Assembly (NCBI GenBank): GCA_054601695.1
Contig: BAAHQB010000051.1
Location: forward strand, 496,001-560,000
Origin: Amorphochlora amoebiformis
Lineage: Eukaryota; Cercozoa; Chlorarachniophyceae
DNA: 64,000 nucleotides
Direction of reading: 5' to 3'
The position numbers and the translations under genes were made by a program. The notes under the pieces were generated by a model. The model had not been told where the DNA came from. It made no database searches and saw only the letters and a list, made by a program, of their open reading frames with translations. Shown here one piece after another: positions 63,995-64,000 of the stretch; position 1 is the stretch's first letter; each line of letters opens with the position of its first letter.

Positions 63995-64000
63995 ATCTAC
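62293..64000. other. Upstream part of the UBX gene: telomere-type repeats, TA tracts, GA-rich block
   Basis: Contains a telomere-type TTAGGG block (62436-62735), (TA)n at 62740-63170, a purine-rich block at about 63215-63430 (AGAGAGG and GACGAAACAG repeats), and more TA repeats to the end. No exon can be supported. Confidence 0.6.
62436..62735 (+). repeat. Interstitial telomere-type repeats with a tandem duplication
   Basis: Degenerate TTAGGG units on the plus strand. A segment with CAGACGAGTTAGGGTTAGGC and GATAGGGT(T/C)ATTGATACATATGC occurs twice (about 62557 and 62683), separated by a (TA)n tract, so a unit of about 125 bp has been duplicated. Confidence 0.8.

Overview
This is a eukaryotic nuclear window, most likely from a protist. 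Genes are split into many small exons joined by GT-AG introns, degenerate TTAGGG telomere-type repeats occur, and there is no bacterial-style gene packing. Well over half of the DNA is (TA)n microsatellite and its variants. The long tyrosine/isoleucine open frames that (TA)n produces on both strands are artefacts and are not annotated. I cannot name the species. The gene families below are widespread in eukaryotes, and the giant DUF3638/DUF3645 family is familiar from fungi, oomycetes and other protists.

Layout. (1) 1-15103, plus strand: the last 17 exons of an OGFOD1/Tpa1-type prolyl hydroxylase. Its 5' exons lie beyond the left edge, and exons as small as 30-33 nt are scattered through TA-filled introns. 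(2) 15104-16618: intergenic, TA and then CTAG-rich DNA. (3) 16619-17335, minus: a small protein with two EF-hand-like loops. (4) 17336-19132: no convincing gene. (5) 19133-21371, minus: a complete six-exon WASHC1 gene (472 codons) with WASH homology region, proline-rich segment and V-C-A end. (6) 21489-58970, plus: one giant gene of about 46 exons. Joined, they give 15,537 nt (about 5,178 aa), with splice phases agreeing at every junction except those flanking one tiny exon (24980-25091). It encodes a DUF3638/DUF3645 helicase-like ATPase with a CUB-like domain, a ubiquitin-like domain, an EF-hand pair and three SPRY domains. (7) 60249-62292, minus: the last three exons of a UBX-domain protein whose 5' part lies to the right.

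WASHC1 and the giant gene are divergent, with only 117 bp between their proposed start codons, so they probably share a promoter region. WASHC1 drives Arp2/3 actin assembly on endosomes. UBX proteins recruit the p97/Cdc48 ATPase. OGFOD1/Tpa1 hydroxylates a ribosomal protein. The giant protein combines a ubiquitin-like fold with an SF2-like ATPase. I see no operon-like logic beyond the shared promoter.

The window is notable for two intron classes: short introns of about 38-125 bp without TA tracts, and long introns of about 200-2,600 bp filled with TA. Other features are a telomere-fusion-like inverted repeat inside an intron, a (CG)39-(C)31 block, a MITE-like pair, a solo-LTR-like element, a decayed duplicate of one exon, and a dispersed intronic repeat. 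All gene models are hand-built from open frames, splice dinucleotides and phase; none has been checked against transcripts or databases.
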